Of a stretch of DNA of 64,000 nt, positions 33,080 to 42,071 are shown piece after piece. Position 1 is the stretch's first letter. Each line of letters starts with the position of its first letter. The translations under genes were made by a program, and so were the position numbers. The notes under the pieces are model-generated. The model made no database searches. It was not told where the DNA came from and was given only the letters and a program-made list of their open reading frames with translations. The DNA lies in the NCBI GenBank assembly GCA_965215155.1, contig CBDCCY010000004.1:2232001-2296000 (forward strand). The letters are read 5' to 3'. This DNA is from JAGWAJ01 sp965215155 (GTDB taxonomy: Bacteria > Acidobacteriota > Vicinamibacteria > Vicinamibacterales > UBA8438).

Positions 33080-34213
33080 GTGCCCAAGGTCCTGATCGCC
33101 TGCGGCGAGCCGTCCGGCGATCTTTACGCGGGAGCGTTGACGCGCGAGATCCGCGCGCTCGACCCGACGTCGAGGGTGTTCGGGCTCGGCGGGGAGCGGC
33201 TGCGCGAGAGCGGGGCGGAGCTCGTCGCCGACTACCGCGGGTTGACGGTCACGGGGCTCTCGGAGGCGCTGGCCGTCGTGCCGCGCTCGTACGCCGTCTA
33301 CCGCCGGCTGGTCGCGCGCGCCCGGGAGGATCGGCCCGACGTGTTCGTCGCCGTCGATTTTCCCGAGATCAATTTTCGCGTGGCGGCGGCGATGCGGCGC
33401 CTGGGGGTGCCGGTCGTCTACTACATCGGGCCGCAGGTGTGGGCGTGGCGCCGCCGGCGCCTCCGCACGATGCAGCGGCTCGTCGACCTGGCGCTGGTGA
33501 TCTTCCCATTCGAGGCGGCGCTCTATCGGGAAGCGCGGATCCCGGTGCGCTTCGTCGGCCACCCGCTGCTCGAGCTGACGGCGGCCACGGAGGCCCGCGA
33601 GCCGCTGCTGCGTTCGCTCGGCCTCGATCCGCAGGCGCCGACCGTCGCGCTCCTGCCGGGGAGCCGGCCGAACGAGCTGCGCGCCATCCTGCCCGACGTC
33701 GCGGCCGCGGCGGCCATCGTCCGCGAGCGCCTGCCGCGCGCGCAGTTCGTGGTGGCGCGGGCGCCGCACCTGGACGACGACCTCCTGGCGCCCATGCGTT
33801 CGCTCGCCGCCGGCGGCGCCGCCGCCATTGTCGAGGGACGCACGGACGACGTGCTCGCGGCGTCCGACGTGGTGGTGACCGCCTCCGGCACCGCGACCGT
33901 GCAGACGGCCATCCACCGGCGGCCGATGGTCATCGTCTACCGGCTGTCGGCCCTGACCTACCGCGTCGTCCGGGCCTTCTCCCACGTCCGCAACGCGGGC
34001 ATGGTGAACCTGATTGCGGGCGAGCAGGTGGTGCCGGAGCTGCTGCAGAACGCCCTGACGCCGCCCGCGGTCGCCGCCGAGGTGGTGCGGTTCCTCACCG
34101 ATGCCGGCCTGGCGGCGCGCACGCGCGCGGCGCTGGGCCGGGTGCGCGGGAAGCTGGGAGCTGCCGGCGCGAGCCGGCGCACGGCGGAGCACGTGCTGGC
34201 GATCGCCAGGTAG
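33080..34213 (+). CDS. lpxB: Lipid-A-disaccharide synthase
   Basis: 377-residue glycosyltransferase family 19 enzyme that joins UDP-2,3-diacylglucosamine and lipid X to form the lipid A disaccharide at the inner membrane. Motifs CGEPSGDLYAG at the N-terminus, DFPEINFR, YYIGPQVWAWR, FVGHPLLE, LLPGSRPNE and SGTATVQTA are all present and in order. GTG start at 33080. Length matches LpxB (about 380). It shows that the organism makes lipid A, hence a Gram-negative outer membrane. Other lpx genes are not in the window. Confidence 0.95.
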   Translation: MPKVLIACGEPSGDLYAGALTREIRALDPTSRVFGLGGERLRESGAELVADYRGLTVTGLSEALAVVPRSYAVYRRLVARAREDRPDVFVAVDFPEINFRVAAAMRRLGVPVVYYIGPQVWAWRRRRLRTMQRLVDLALVIFPFEAALYREARIPVRFVGHPLLELTAATEAREPLLRSLGLDPQAPTVALLPGSRPNELRAILPDVAAAAAIVRERLPRAQFVVARAPHLDDDLLAPMRSLAAGGAAAIVEGRTDDVLAASDVVVTASGTATVQTAIHRRPMVIVYRLSALTYRVVRAFSHVRNAGMVNLIAGEQVVPELLQNALTPPAVAAEVVRFLTDAGLAARTRAALGRVRGKLGAAGASRRTAEHVLAIAR

Positions 34214-34286
34214 GGGGCCAGCGACCCCCGGCGCCGCTCGGCCGGCGGACGGAGGGGCCATCCGCCACCTTTGCCAAGGCTTTCGT

Positions 34287-34292
34287 TACACT
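34287..34292 (+). promoter_or_regulatory. Candidate -10 element before the TonB receptor
   Basis: TACACT, preceded by TTGCCA only ten bases upstream (too short to be a normal -35 pairing), ends ten bases before the ATG at 34303. Weak evidence for a leaderless or nearly leaderless transcript. Confidence 0.2.
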
Positions 34293-34302
34293 CGTGGGTC
34301 CG

Positions 34303-37300
34303 ATGAGCGAAGTGCAAGCGGTAGCCCCGGCGACGGAATCCGGGCGCGTCCCCGGGGCGGGGGGTCGAGTCTCCCGCCACCGGAGGCGGCGCGCGGCAGT
34401 ACGGTTCACGCGGCGCATCGCCCTGGCCGCGACCCTGTTGACCGCGTCCCTGCTGTCGCTGTCGCCGGCTGCCGCGCCTCCAGCGGCCGCCCAGTCCAAC
34501 ACCGGCGAGATCGTCGGGATCGTCCGCGACGAGTCGGGGGGCGTCCTGCCGGGCGCCGAGGTGGTCGCCACACACCTAGGCACGGGGTTCTCGATCTACC
34601 GGGTGACGACTGCCGACGGCCGGTTCTTCATGGGATCGCTGCCGATCGGCGCCTGGGAGGTGGCGGCCGAGCTGCCCGGCTTCCGGCGCATCGTGCAGTC
34701 CGGCATCCAGGTCGAGATGGGGCGCACGCTCGACCTGGAGTTCAGCCTCGATCTCGGTCAGATCACGGAGGAGGTGACCGTGACGGCCGAGACGCCGCTG
34801 CTGCAGACGACCACGGCCGAGATCAGCGACGTCATCGAGAACCGCGAGGTCGAGCAGATCCCGTTGAACGGACGCCAGTTCCTGCAGCTCGCCCAGCTCA
34901 GCGACGCGGTCGTGATCCCGCCCGGCGGCACGCGCGGCGCGGCGCTGCAGCAGGCCGGGCCGCTCCCCAACGTCGGCGGCCAGCGCGCCGGTCACAACAT
35001 CTACCTGCTCGACGGCGTGAAGGTGACCGACGAGCTCTTCAACAACCTGGTGATCAACCCGTCGGTCGATTCGATCCAGGAGTTCAAGATCCAGAAGTCG
35101 ATGTATCCGCCGGAGTTCGGCGGCAAGGCGTCGGCGCTGATCAACGTCGCGACCAAGTCGGGGTCGAACCGGCTGCACGGCAGCGCGTTCACCTTCGTGC
35201 GCGACGAGCGGTTCGACGCCCACAACTATTTCGATCCGCGAGACGAGCCGGTCCCGCCGCTCGATCAGGGGCAGTTCGGCGCGACCCTCGGGGGAGCCAT
35301 CGTCCGCGACCGGACCTTCGTCTTCCTGAGCTACGAGGGGCAGCGCACGAACCGCTCGCTCACCCGGACGTTCTCCGTGCCGTCGGCGGCGGTCCGCGCC
35401 GGGAGCTTCGCGGGGGGCGACCCGCTTTGCGACCCGCTGACGCGCGACCCGGTCACCGGCGCGTGCGGGTCGTACTTCGCCGGCAACCGCATCCCGTCCG
35501 AGCGGATCGATCCGCTGGCCAGGGCCTTCCTCGAGCGCGTGCCGCTGCCGAACTCGGGCGCCGGCGAGGTGCAGAACCTGACGTCGGTCGAGGCGTCCGA
35601 GAGCGACGTCGATCAGTTCAGCGTCCGGATCGACCAGCGCATCGGCACGAGCGACCAGGCGTTCGTGCGCTTCAGCACCTTCGACGCCCACGACCTCCAG
35701 CCGTTCGGCACGAGCGTGCAGCAGGAGACGCTGATTCCCGGCTTCGGACGAACGCTCTCCACCCGGACGCGCAACCTGGCCGCCAGCTACACCCGCGCGA
35801 TCGGGACGTCGATGCTGAACGAGACCCGCTTCGGCTGGATGAGCGTCGACGGCGGGCAGGAGAGCCTGAACCGCGGCCTCGACTTCGCCGGCCGGGTCGG
35901 GCTGCTCGGCGTGACCCGCGATCCGCGGGACGTCGGCTTCCCGCAGATCGACACCGCCGGGCTCTACAGCGCCATGGGCGACCCGACGAGCTTCGTCTTC
36001 CGGCGCAACGAGCACTTCGAGCTCTACGACAACTTCCTGATCGACCGCGGCGCGCACCGCCTGAAGTTCGGCGCGTACTGGTTCCACCTCCGCTTCCGGC
36101 CCGAGAACGCCGACACCGCCCGCGGCCGCTTTCTCTACACCGGCCGCTTCAGCGGCAATCCGTTCGCCGACTTCCTGCTCGGCTATCCCGTGCAGGCCCG
36201 CTCCGGCGTCGGGGGCCGTGGAGACGAGGACGCCCGCACCAACTGGCTGCACCTGTACGCGCAGGACGACTGGCGGTTGCGCGACGACCTGACGCTGAAC
36301 GTCGGGCTGCGCTACGAGATCAACCAGCACATGCGCGACGTCGACAACCGCCTTTCGACGATCGACGTCTCCGTGCCGGGCGGTCGCTACGTCATCGCCA
36401 GCGACGACGACGGCAACATCTCGCCCGCGGCGCGGGGGCTGCTGCCGATGATCCCGATCCCGTGGGTGACATCGGCCGAGATTGGCTGGGACCGCAGCCT
36501 GCTGCGCCCGAGCAAGACGCGCTTCGCGCCGCGTCTCGGCTTCGCCTGGGTGCCGGACGACGAGGGGCGGACGGTGGTCCGGGGGGGCTACGGCATCTTC
36601 CTCAACCAGTGGGCCTACAGCGTCCAGACGGCGTTCACGCGCAACCTGCCGTTCTTCTTCCTGAAACAGGTGGACGTGCCGGCCGACCGGTTCGTGCCGA
36701 GCTTCGACACGCGGACGATGCTGGCTTCCGACCCCACCGGACGCATCGGCGGGTCCATCATGGACTACGACTTCCAGGTGGAGTACACGCAGACCTGGTC
36801 CGGGGGCTTCCAGACCGAGGTGCTCCCGTCGACGGTGTTCGAGCTCTTCTACATGGGGTCGTACACCATCGGGGCGGACAACTCCACCGTCCACAACGTG
36901 CCGCGGCCGGGGCGCGGGTCCATCAGCGCCCGGCGCGACATCCCGCAGTTGTCGGGCATCCGCGCCATCCGGTTCGACGGCAAGTCGATCTACCACGCGG
37001 TGACGTTCAAGCTTCTCCGGCGGCTGCGCGGCGACCTGGCGTTCGACGTCTCCTACACCCTGTCGCGCTCGGAGGACGACGCGTCGAGCCCGGGGCCGAC
37101 CGCCTTCGAGGCCAACGTGCCGCAGGATGTCCGCAACATCTTCCCGGGGGAGAACGCGCTGTCGAGCTTCGACCACCGGCACCAGTTCGTCGGCAGCGCC
37201 AGCTACGAGCTTCCGTTTCAGCGCCGCGCGGGCGGCTGGCGCGAGGGCGTGCTCGGCCACTGGCGCCTCAACGCCATCGTCACCGCGCAGTCGGGCGCCC

Positions 37301-37698
37301 CGTTCACGGTCAACGTCACCGGCGACCGCGCGAACATCGGTGCCGGGCCGGCGCAGCGCCCCGACATGACGCGCGACCCGAACCTGCCCGGCGGCGAGCG
37401 GACGGTCGAGCGCTGGTTCGACACCGATGCCTTCGCGCTGCAGGCGCCCTTCACGTTCGGCAGCGCCCCCCGCAACCCGGTCTTTGCCCCCGGCTTTGCG
37501 AACGTCGACCTGGCGGTGGCCAAGAGCTGGCTCCTGGGGAACGGCGGCCGGCTGGAGTTCCGATGGGAGATCTTCAACCTCCTGAACCGGGCCAACTTCG
37601 ACCTGCCGAACCGCTTCTTCGGCTCTCCCAACTTCGGCCGGATCTTCAGCGCCCTGCACGCGCGCGAGATGCAGTTCGGCCTGCGCTACGCGTTCTAG
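34303..37698 (+). CDS. TonB-dependent receptor with carboxypeptidase-regulatory N-terminus
   Basis: 1131-residue outer-membrane protein of the Oar-like type frequent in Acidobacteria. A long Arg-rich n-region and signal peptide (to about residue 65, AAAQ) are followed by a carboxypeptidase-regulatory beta-sandwich (GEIVGIVRDESGGVLPGAEV), a plug (NVGGQRAGHNIYLLDGVKV, GGKASALINVATKSGSN) and a barrel ending in LRYAF, the usual terminal aromatic for BAM insertion. Substrate unknown. The TAG stop coincides with the TA target of an IS630-family insertion; the IS restores the same stop, so the protein is intact. Confidence 0.9.
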   Translation: MSEVQAVAPATESGRVPGAGGRVSRHRRRRAAVRFTRRIALAATLLTASLLSLSPAAAPPAAAQSNTGEIVGIVRDESGGVLPGAEVVATHLGTGFSIYRVTTADGRFFMGSLPIGAWEVAAELPGFRRIVQSGIQVEMGRTLDLEFSLDLGQITEEVTVTAETPLLQTTTAEISDVIENREVEQIPLNGRQFLQLAQLSDAVVIPPGGTRGAALQQAGPLPNVGGQRAGHNIYLLDGVKVTDELFNNLVINPSVDSIQEFKIQKSMYPPEFGGKASALINVATKSGSNRLHGSAFTFVRDERFDAHNYFDPRDEPVPPLDQGQFGATLGGAIVRDRTFVFLSYEGQRTNRSLTRTFSVPSAAVRAGSFAGGDPLCDPLTRDPVTGACGSYFAGNRIPSERIDPLARAFLERVPLPNSGAGEVQNLTSVEASESDVDQFSVRIDQRIGTSDQAFVRFSTFDAHDLQPFGTSVQQETLIPGFGRTLSTRTRNLAASYTRAIGTSMLNETRFGWMSVDGGQESLNRGLDFAGRVGLLGVTRDPRDVGFPQIDTAGLYSAMGDPTSFVFRRNEHFELYDNFLIDRGAHRLKFGAYWFHLRFRPENADTARGRFLYTGRFSGNPFADFLLGYPVQARSGVGGRGDEDARTNWLHLYAQDDWRLRDDLTLNVGLRYEINQHMRDVDNRLSTIDVSVPGGRYVIASDDDGNISPAARGLLPMIPIPWVTSAEIGWDRSLLRPSKTRFAPRLGFAWVPDDEGRTVVRGGYGIFLNQWAYSVQTAFTRNLPFFFLKQVDVPADRFVPSFDTRTMLASDPTGRIGGSIMDYDFQVEYTQTWSGGFQTEVLPSTVFELFYMGSYTIGADNSTVHNVPRPGRGSISARRDIPQLSGIRAIRFDGKSIYHAVTFKLLRRLRGDLAFDVSYTLSRSEDDASSPGPTAFEANVPQDVRNIFPGENALSSFDHRHQFVGSASYELPFQRRAGGWREGVLGHWRLNAIVTAQSGAPFTVNVTGDRANIGAGPAQRPDMTRDPNLPGGERTVERWFDTDAFALQAPFTFGSAPRNPVFAPGFANVDLAVAKSWLLGNGGRLEFRWEIFNLLNRANFDLPNRFFGSPNFGRIFSALHAREMQFGLRYAF

Positions 37699-38855
37699 TG
37701 TCCAACGCCTGAAGTTCTTGACCAGTAGAATCGGCTCGTGGTACGGTCGGCCCGGAAGCGAGGAGGGCCGTGCCGAACCATTACACACGAGAGGTCCCGG
37801 AGGTCTCGGACGCACAGCGCGAGGAACTGGAGGGTTGGCTGCGCCGGCGCAATACCGCGCAGGCTCTGGCCCTGAGGGCACGCATCGTGCTGCAGAGCGC
37901 CGCGGGACGGAGCGACCAGGTCGTGGCGCAGGCTCTGGGCACGACGCGGGCCACGGTCGGCAAGTGGCGGCGGCGGTTCCTGCGCAACGGCTGCGACGGC
38001 TTGCTGGACGAACCACGGCCGGGCGCGCCGCGCCGGGTGTCGGACGAGGACGTCGAACGGGTCGTGGTCCGGACGCTGGAGACGACCCCACGGGGGGCGA
38101 CGCATTGGAGCCGGGAGTCGATGGCCCGAGCCTGCGGGCTGAGCGCTTCGACCGTCGGCCGCGTGTGGCGCGCGTTCGCGCTCAAGCCCCATCGCAGCGA
38201 GACCTTCAAGCTGTCGCGAGACCCGTTGTTCATCGAGAAAGTGCGCGATATCGTGGGGCTGTACCTGCATCCGCCGGAGCGAGCGGTGGTGCTGTGTGTG
38301 GATGAGAAGTCGCAGATCCAGGCGTTGAACCGTACCCAGCCGGTGTTGCCGATGCGTCCGGGAGCACCGGAGCAGCGGACACACGACTATCGACGGCACG
38401 GCACGACCTCGTTGTTCGCGGCCCTGAACACCGCCACCGGCGAGGTGATCGGCAGGTGCTTTCGGAAGCACCGCTCGGTGGAGTTCAAGCGCTTCCTCGC
38501 CGTGATCGACAAGGCGGTGCCGCCCGACCTCGACATCCACCTGGTGCTGGACAACTACGGCACGCACAAGACGGCGATGATCCACGACTGGCTGGCACGG
38601 CGTCCTCGGTATCACCTGCACTTCACGCCCACGAGCGCATCGTGGCTCAACCAGGTAGAGCGTTGGTTCGCCGAGATCACCCGGCAGCAGATCCGGCGTG
38701 GAACCCATCGCAGCACCCAAGCACTCGAGGCGGCGATCAAGGAGTACCTGGCGGTCTACAACGAAGACCCCAAGCCCTTCGTCTGGACGAAGACCGCCGA
38801 GCAGATCGGAATCCCTGAAGCGTTACTGCTCACGTATTTCTGACGGTGCACACTA
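37696..38855 (+). mobile_element. IS630-family insertion sequence
   Basis: The element spans 37698-38853, flanked by the TA dinucleotide duplicated at 37696-37697 and 38854-38855, the IS630/mariner target signature. Imperfect terminal inverted repeats of about 30 bases begin TAGTGTCCAACGCCTGAA on the left and TAGTGTGCACCGTCAGAA on the right (reading inward, TA included), with roughly 22 of 30 matches. One transposase gene fills it. Before insertion the site read TTC TA GGAG, that is, the stop codon of the upstream receptor gene next to a type 1 repeat. Confidence 0.9.
37770..38843 (+). CDS. IS630 family transposase
   Basis: 357-residue DDE transposase in one frame. An N-terminal winged-helix pair for DNA binding (about 20-130) is followed by the DDE domain: first Asp in LCVDEKSQIQA, second in LVLDNYGTHK, and Glu in LNQVERWFAEI. 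The length suits full-length one-frame IS630 transposases, and no inactivating change is seen. GTG start at 37770, about 70 bases inside the left end. Probably active or recently so. Confidence 0.93.
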   Translation: MPNHYTREVPEVSDAQREELEGWLRRRNTAQALALRARIVLQSAAGRSDQVVAQALGTTRATVGKWRRRFLRNGCDGLLDEPRPGAPRRVSDEDVERVVVRTLETTPRGATHWSRESMARACGLSASTVGRVWRAFALKPHRSETFKLSRDPLFIEKVRDIVGLYLHPPERAVVLCVDEKSQIQALNRTQPVLPMRPGAPEQRTHDYRRHGTTSLFAALNTATGEVIGRCFRKHRSVEFKRFLAVIDKAVPPDLDIHLVLDNYGTHKTAMIHDWLARRPRYHLHFTPTSASWLNQVERWFAEITRQQIRRGTHRSTQALEAAIKEYLAVYNEDPKPFVWTKTAEQIGIPEALLLTYF

Positions 38856-38859
38856 GGAG

Positions 38860-38940
38860 CTAGGAGTCTGCGCCGCAGAAGCTGCCATCGAGGACTGCGT
38901 GCCCGCGCAGACTCCCGACGCGCCGTGAGGGCGCGCTAGC
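38860..38940 (+). repeat. Dispersed double-hairpin repeat, type 1, copy C
   Basis: CTAGGAGTCTGCGCCGCAG, closing arm GCGCAGACTCC, then a second stem CGCGCCGTGAGGGCGCG. It begins just after the right end of the IS630 element; CTAGGAG occurs twice in tandem here. Before the IS inserted it began about eight bases after the receptor stop. Its far end holds the CTA that is the stop of the convergent aldolase gene (38936-38938), so genes on both sides end in or against it. Confidence 0.85.
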
Positions 38941-39868
38941 GCCCCGCCTGGCGCCGGAGGGCAGGCGTCACGCCGCCCGTGAAGAGGCGCGCGCCCTGCT
39001 CGATACGCGCCGTCATGCTGGCCGTGCTCGTCATGGCGACGGGGAGGCCGAACTCCCGGCCGGCGGCCAGCACCGTCTCGATGCCCTGCGCCACGGCCTC
39101 CCGGCTCCCGCCGTGCGTGTTCAGCATGTCCCCGCCGGTCTCGGAGCCGGCGAACAGCACGGCGCCGATGTTGCGCTCGCTGAGCTGACGGGCGATCTCG
39201 CGTGCGTTTGCCACGCCGAGGGGGCTCTCGATGAGGATCCAGGGCAGCAGGTTGCCGTTCGGCGGGTCGAGCCGCCAGACGTCCGCCCGCTCGATGTAGT
39301 CCGGCACCGACAGGCCCCAGTAGCGCGCCGCGAGCCGGGGATTGGTGCCCCGCAGCCCCGCCGGCTCCTGGTCCGGCGCGCCGACCCGCTGGGGGTAGCG
39401 CATGGCGCGGACGGCCAGGAGCGCCTGCTCCGGCGTCTCGATGGTGGGGAAGATGATGCCGTGCGCACCCACGTCGAGCACCTGCTTCACCATCCAGATG
39501 TTCGGCTCGAGCTCGCGGCCGGTCGCCGGAATCCGCACGATGACGGACTTGCCCGCCATCGCGTCGCCCGCCGCGGCGATCGCGCCGGGGTCCACGAGCC
39601 ACTGCATCCACGTGCGCAGCGCGCTGACGTCGTAGGGGCCGTGCTCCATGTCGAAGAAGACGAAGTCGATGTCGTCGTTGGCGGCGAGCGCCACGGGGTC
39701 CGCGCGCGCGTCGACCGTGAGCCCGAAGGCGACCTTGTCCTCGTCGAGCAGCCTGACGAGGCCGTTCCGAGCCGTCGCATCCGGATTCCCCTGTCCGAGC
39801 ACGAGCGCGGGCGCTGCGGCCAGGGCGCAGGCCGCGACGAGGGCAAGCCGAGGGAGGGTGGTTCGCAT
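38936..39868 (-). CDS. Exported HpcH/HpaI aldolase/citrate lyase family protein
   Basis: 310-residue protein with the HpcH/HpaI TIM-barrel fold: FVFFDMEHGPYD supplies the conserved acid/His pair, VIVRIPATG the substrate Arg, GAHGIIFPTIETPEQA the metal-site region, and ILIESPLGVAN a conserved Glu. Class II aldolases of this family are cytosolic, yet a clear signal peptide (MRTTLPRLALVAACALAAA, cleaved near GQG) is present, so the protein is probably periplasmic. ATG 39868 follows AAGGAGAGG, which decides the start. True activity unknown. Confidence 0.82.
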   Translation of the reverse strand: MRTTLPRLALVAACALAAAPALVLGQGNPDATARNGLVRLLDEDKVAFGLTVDARADPVALAANDDIDFVFFDMEHGPYDVSALRTWMQWLVDPGAIAAAGDAMAGKSVIVRIPATGRELEPNIWMVKQVLDVGAHGIIFPTIETPEQALLAVRAMRYPQRVGAPDQEPAGLRGTNPRLAARYWGLSVPDYIERADVWRLDPPNGNLLPWILIESPLGVANAREIARQLSERNIGAVLFAGSETGGDMLNTHGGSREAVAQGIETVLAAGREFGLPVAMTSTASMTARIEQGARLFTGGVTPALRRQAGR

Positions 39869-40041
39869 GGGCCTCTCCTTGGTTGTTCCGAGCACTTGCG
39901 GCCGGAGCCGGCCACTGCTCGCGAGATGGTACACGACGCCGCCCGTGCGTCACCGGAGCGTTTCTCCTATGCTGGATGCGCGTCGCCCAGCCGGCGTTGC
40001 GGCTCACGTCCGGCGTGCGCGGCCGGCGGGCCAGTGGAAGC

Positions 40042-41109
40042 ATGGTGACCGCGGACACAGTCAAGGAGCTCGCGCGGGAGGTCGGCTTCGACCTCTGCGG
40101 GATCGCGCCGGCCGAGGCGTTCCCGGAGCTCCGCTACCTGGACGACTGGCTGGAGCGGGGCTACGCCGGCGAAATGCGCTACCTGGCGCGGACGGCGCGC
40201 AGGCGGGCCGACGTGCGGCGCGTGGTGCCGTCGGCCCGCTCCGTCATCGCGCTCGGAACGGTCTACAACACCGACCGCCCCTACTCGACGGAGGTGAACG
40301 ACCCGGACGCGGCGCAGGTTTCGCGCTACGCCTGGGGGGAGGACTACCACGACGTCCTCGGTCGCCGGATGGAGACGCTCCTCGAGAGGATGCGCGGCGC
40401 CGCGGGCGAGCCGTTCGAGGCGCGCTGTTACGTCGATACCGGTCCCGTGCAGGAGCGGGTCTACGCGCAGTACGCCGGGCTCGGCTGGATCGGGAAGAAC
40501 ACGTGCCTCATCCACCCCGACAAGGGCTCGTGGCTCTTCCTGTCCGAGATCATCACCAGCCTGCCGCTCGCCACCGACGCGCCACAGCTCGACCAGTGCG
40601 GCACCTGCACGCTCTGCCTGGAGGCATGCCCCACCGACGCCCTGCGCGAGCCCTGGGTGCTCGACGCCACGCGCTGCCTGTCGTACCTGACCATCGAGCT
40701 CCGCGGGCCGATACCGGAATCCCGGCGTGCCGACGTCGGGACCCACGTCTACGGCTGCGACATCTGCCAGGACGTCTGTCCGTACAACGCGACGGCCGCC
40801 CGGTCGGCGGATCCCGCGTGGCAGCCGGCCCCCGACCTCGACAGACCGCGGCTCGCGGATCTCTGGCGCCAGTCGGACCGGCAACTCGCCGAGCTCCTCG
40901 ACCGTAGCGCCCTGTCGCGGGCCAAGCTCACCGGGCTCCGCCGCAACGTGGCCGTCTCCCTCGGCAACAGCGGGACGGTGGCGGGGGCGGCAGCGCTCGC
41001 CGAGCCGGTGACGCCCGAGACGCCGTCGCGCGCCGAGCCCGTGGTGGCCGAGCACGTCGGTTGGGCGCGCCGCCGCGTCGCGCGGCCGCCCTCGTCCGAG
41101 CGATGGTGA
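40042..41109 (+). CDS. queG: Epoxyqueuosine reductase
   Basis: 355-residue cobalamin- and Fe-S-dependent enzyme that reduces epoxyqueuosine to queuosine in tRNA. The N-terminal half carries the catalytic Asp in YVDTGPVQER and GWIGKNTC; two ferredoxin-like groups follow, CGTCTLCLEACPTDAL and CDICQDVCPYN, with a lone Cys in DATRCLSY. Length agrees with QueG. The start at 40042 gives VTADTVKELAREVGFD, the normal N-terminus. Confidence 0.95.
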   Translation: MVTADTVKELAREVGFDLCGIAPAEAFPELRYLDDWLERGYAGEMRYLARTARRRADVRRVVPSARSVIALGTVYNTDRPYSTEVNDPDAAQVSRYAWGEDYHDVLGRRMETLLERMRGAAGEPFEARCYVDTGPVQERVYAQYAGLGWIGKNTCLIHPDKGSWLFLSEIITSLPLATDAPQLDQCGTCTLCLEACPTDALREPWVLDATRCLSYLTIELRGPIPESRRADVGTHVYGCDICQDVCPYNATAARSADPAWQPAPDLDRPRLADLWRQSDRQLAELLDRSALSRAKLTGLRRNVAVSLGNSGTVAGAAALAEPVTPETPSRAEPVVAEHVGWARRRVARPPSSERW

Positions 41110-41169
41110 CAGGACGCCCCCTGGGGTGCTCTTGCCGTACCGCCCGTGCCCGGAGCCGCGAGGACGAGC

Positions 41170-41856
41170 TCAGACCCGGGACCCGGGGACGGAACGGGTG
41201 GCGTCGACGGACGCACGCCGCCCCGGCGCCGCTCGGACCACGGCTCGGAAGGTCACCGAAACGCGTTTCTGTCGGGAACGAGGTCCGTCCTTCGTCCGCG
41301 CGGCAATCCGGTGCGTCCAGTTCCAGCGCGCGTCACCTGTCAGCACGAGGATGGACCCGACCTCGAGCACCAGTTCGGGCTTCCCTTCCGAGGCGGTTCC
41401 CGATCCGCGGCGCGGGCGGTACGGCGCGAACTCCATCGGCCACGCGTCGCCGAGCGAGAGCGTTGCCACGGTCGGCCCGAAGCAGCCGCGATCCACGTGG
41501 GCGGCGATCCCTTGGCCTGGCTCGTACTCGTTGACAATCACCTGGTCGGGCACGACGTCGAACCAGCCGTTCGCGTGTAGCCGATCCGCCACGTCACGGA
41601 TGAAAGGCGGCAGGTCGCCGATGCGCATGTCCTCCGTCACCACCCGCGACCTGTAGTCGTACTTCCAGCCGTAGTGTTGCACTCGTCGCTTCAGTTCGCG
41701 TAGCCACTCCCGCTCCTGCTTGTCGATCGTGGCCAGGAGGTTGTCGCACTCCTCCTCCGTAAGAAAGCCGCGCCGGTACTCGAGGCCCTTGACGTTGGGA
41801 AGCCGCCTCCGCGTCCGGGCGCCGAAGAGACTTGGCTGCGAACTCATGGCGTTCAC
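41170..41856 (-). CDS. alkB: Fe(II)/2-oxoglutarate-dependent dioxygenase AlkB
   Basis: 228-residue AlkB-type DNA/RNA demethylase homologue. The iron triad is seen as HVDRG (His, Asp) and TWTH-like DARWNWTHRI (His), followed by the 2-oxoglutarate-binding RSRQKRVSVTFR with its two Arg residues. VNEYEPGQGIAAHVD is typical of AlkB proteins that remove methyl groups from nucleic acid bases, close to plant- and human-ALKBH8-like sequences. Convergent with queG with a gap of 60 bases. The C-terminal 25 residues lack family features. Confidence 0.87.
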   Translation of the reverse strand: MNAMSSQPSLFGARTRRRLPNVKGLEYRRGFLTEEECDNLLATIDKQEREWLRELKRRVQHYGWKYDYRSRVVTEDMRIGDLPPFIRDVADRLHANGWFDVVPDQVIVNEYEPGQGIAAHVDRGCFGPTVATLSLGDAWPMEFAPYRPRRGSGTASEGKPELVLEVGSILVLTGDARWNWTHRIAARTKDGPRSRQKRVSVTFRAVVRAAPGRRASVDATRSVPGSRV

Positions 41857-42071
41857 CCTGCGTCGATCCCGACGCCGACATGTGACCCAACTGTGGTTTC
41901 GGTTCCCGGGAACCCAAGAAGGGGCTCATACCTGCGAGAACTCCCGGAGCAGATCCGCAGACAGCCATCGAACTTGCGGAGTCGATCGTCTGGAGGACAT
42001 GGTGCCCCGAGGCTGTGCAGGCAGTGGGCCGAATCGGTCCGTACCGCGCGAGCCAGGCCCGACGGCGGCCG

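Noticed and set aside
31451..34261. A 936-residue open frame on the minus strand opposite M16 and lpxB.
   Set aside because: Antisense shadow; sense genes have intact motifs and ribosome starts.
34576..38091. A 1171-residue open frame on the minus strand across the TonB receptor and IS630 element.
   Set aside because: It is an antisense shadow of high-GC coding sequence: low hydrophobic content, Arg/Pro/Asp-rich, no domain seen, and the sense strand encodes clear receptor and transposase proteins.
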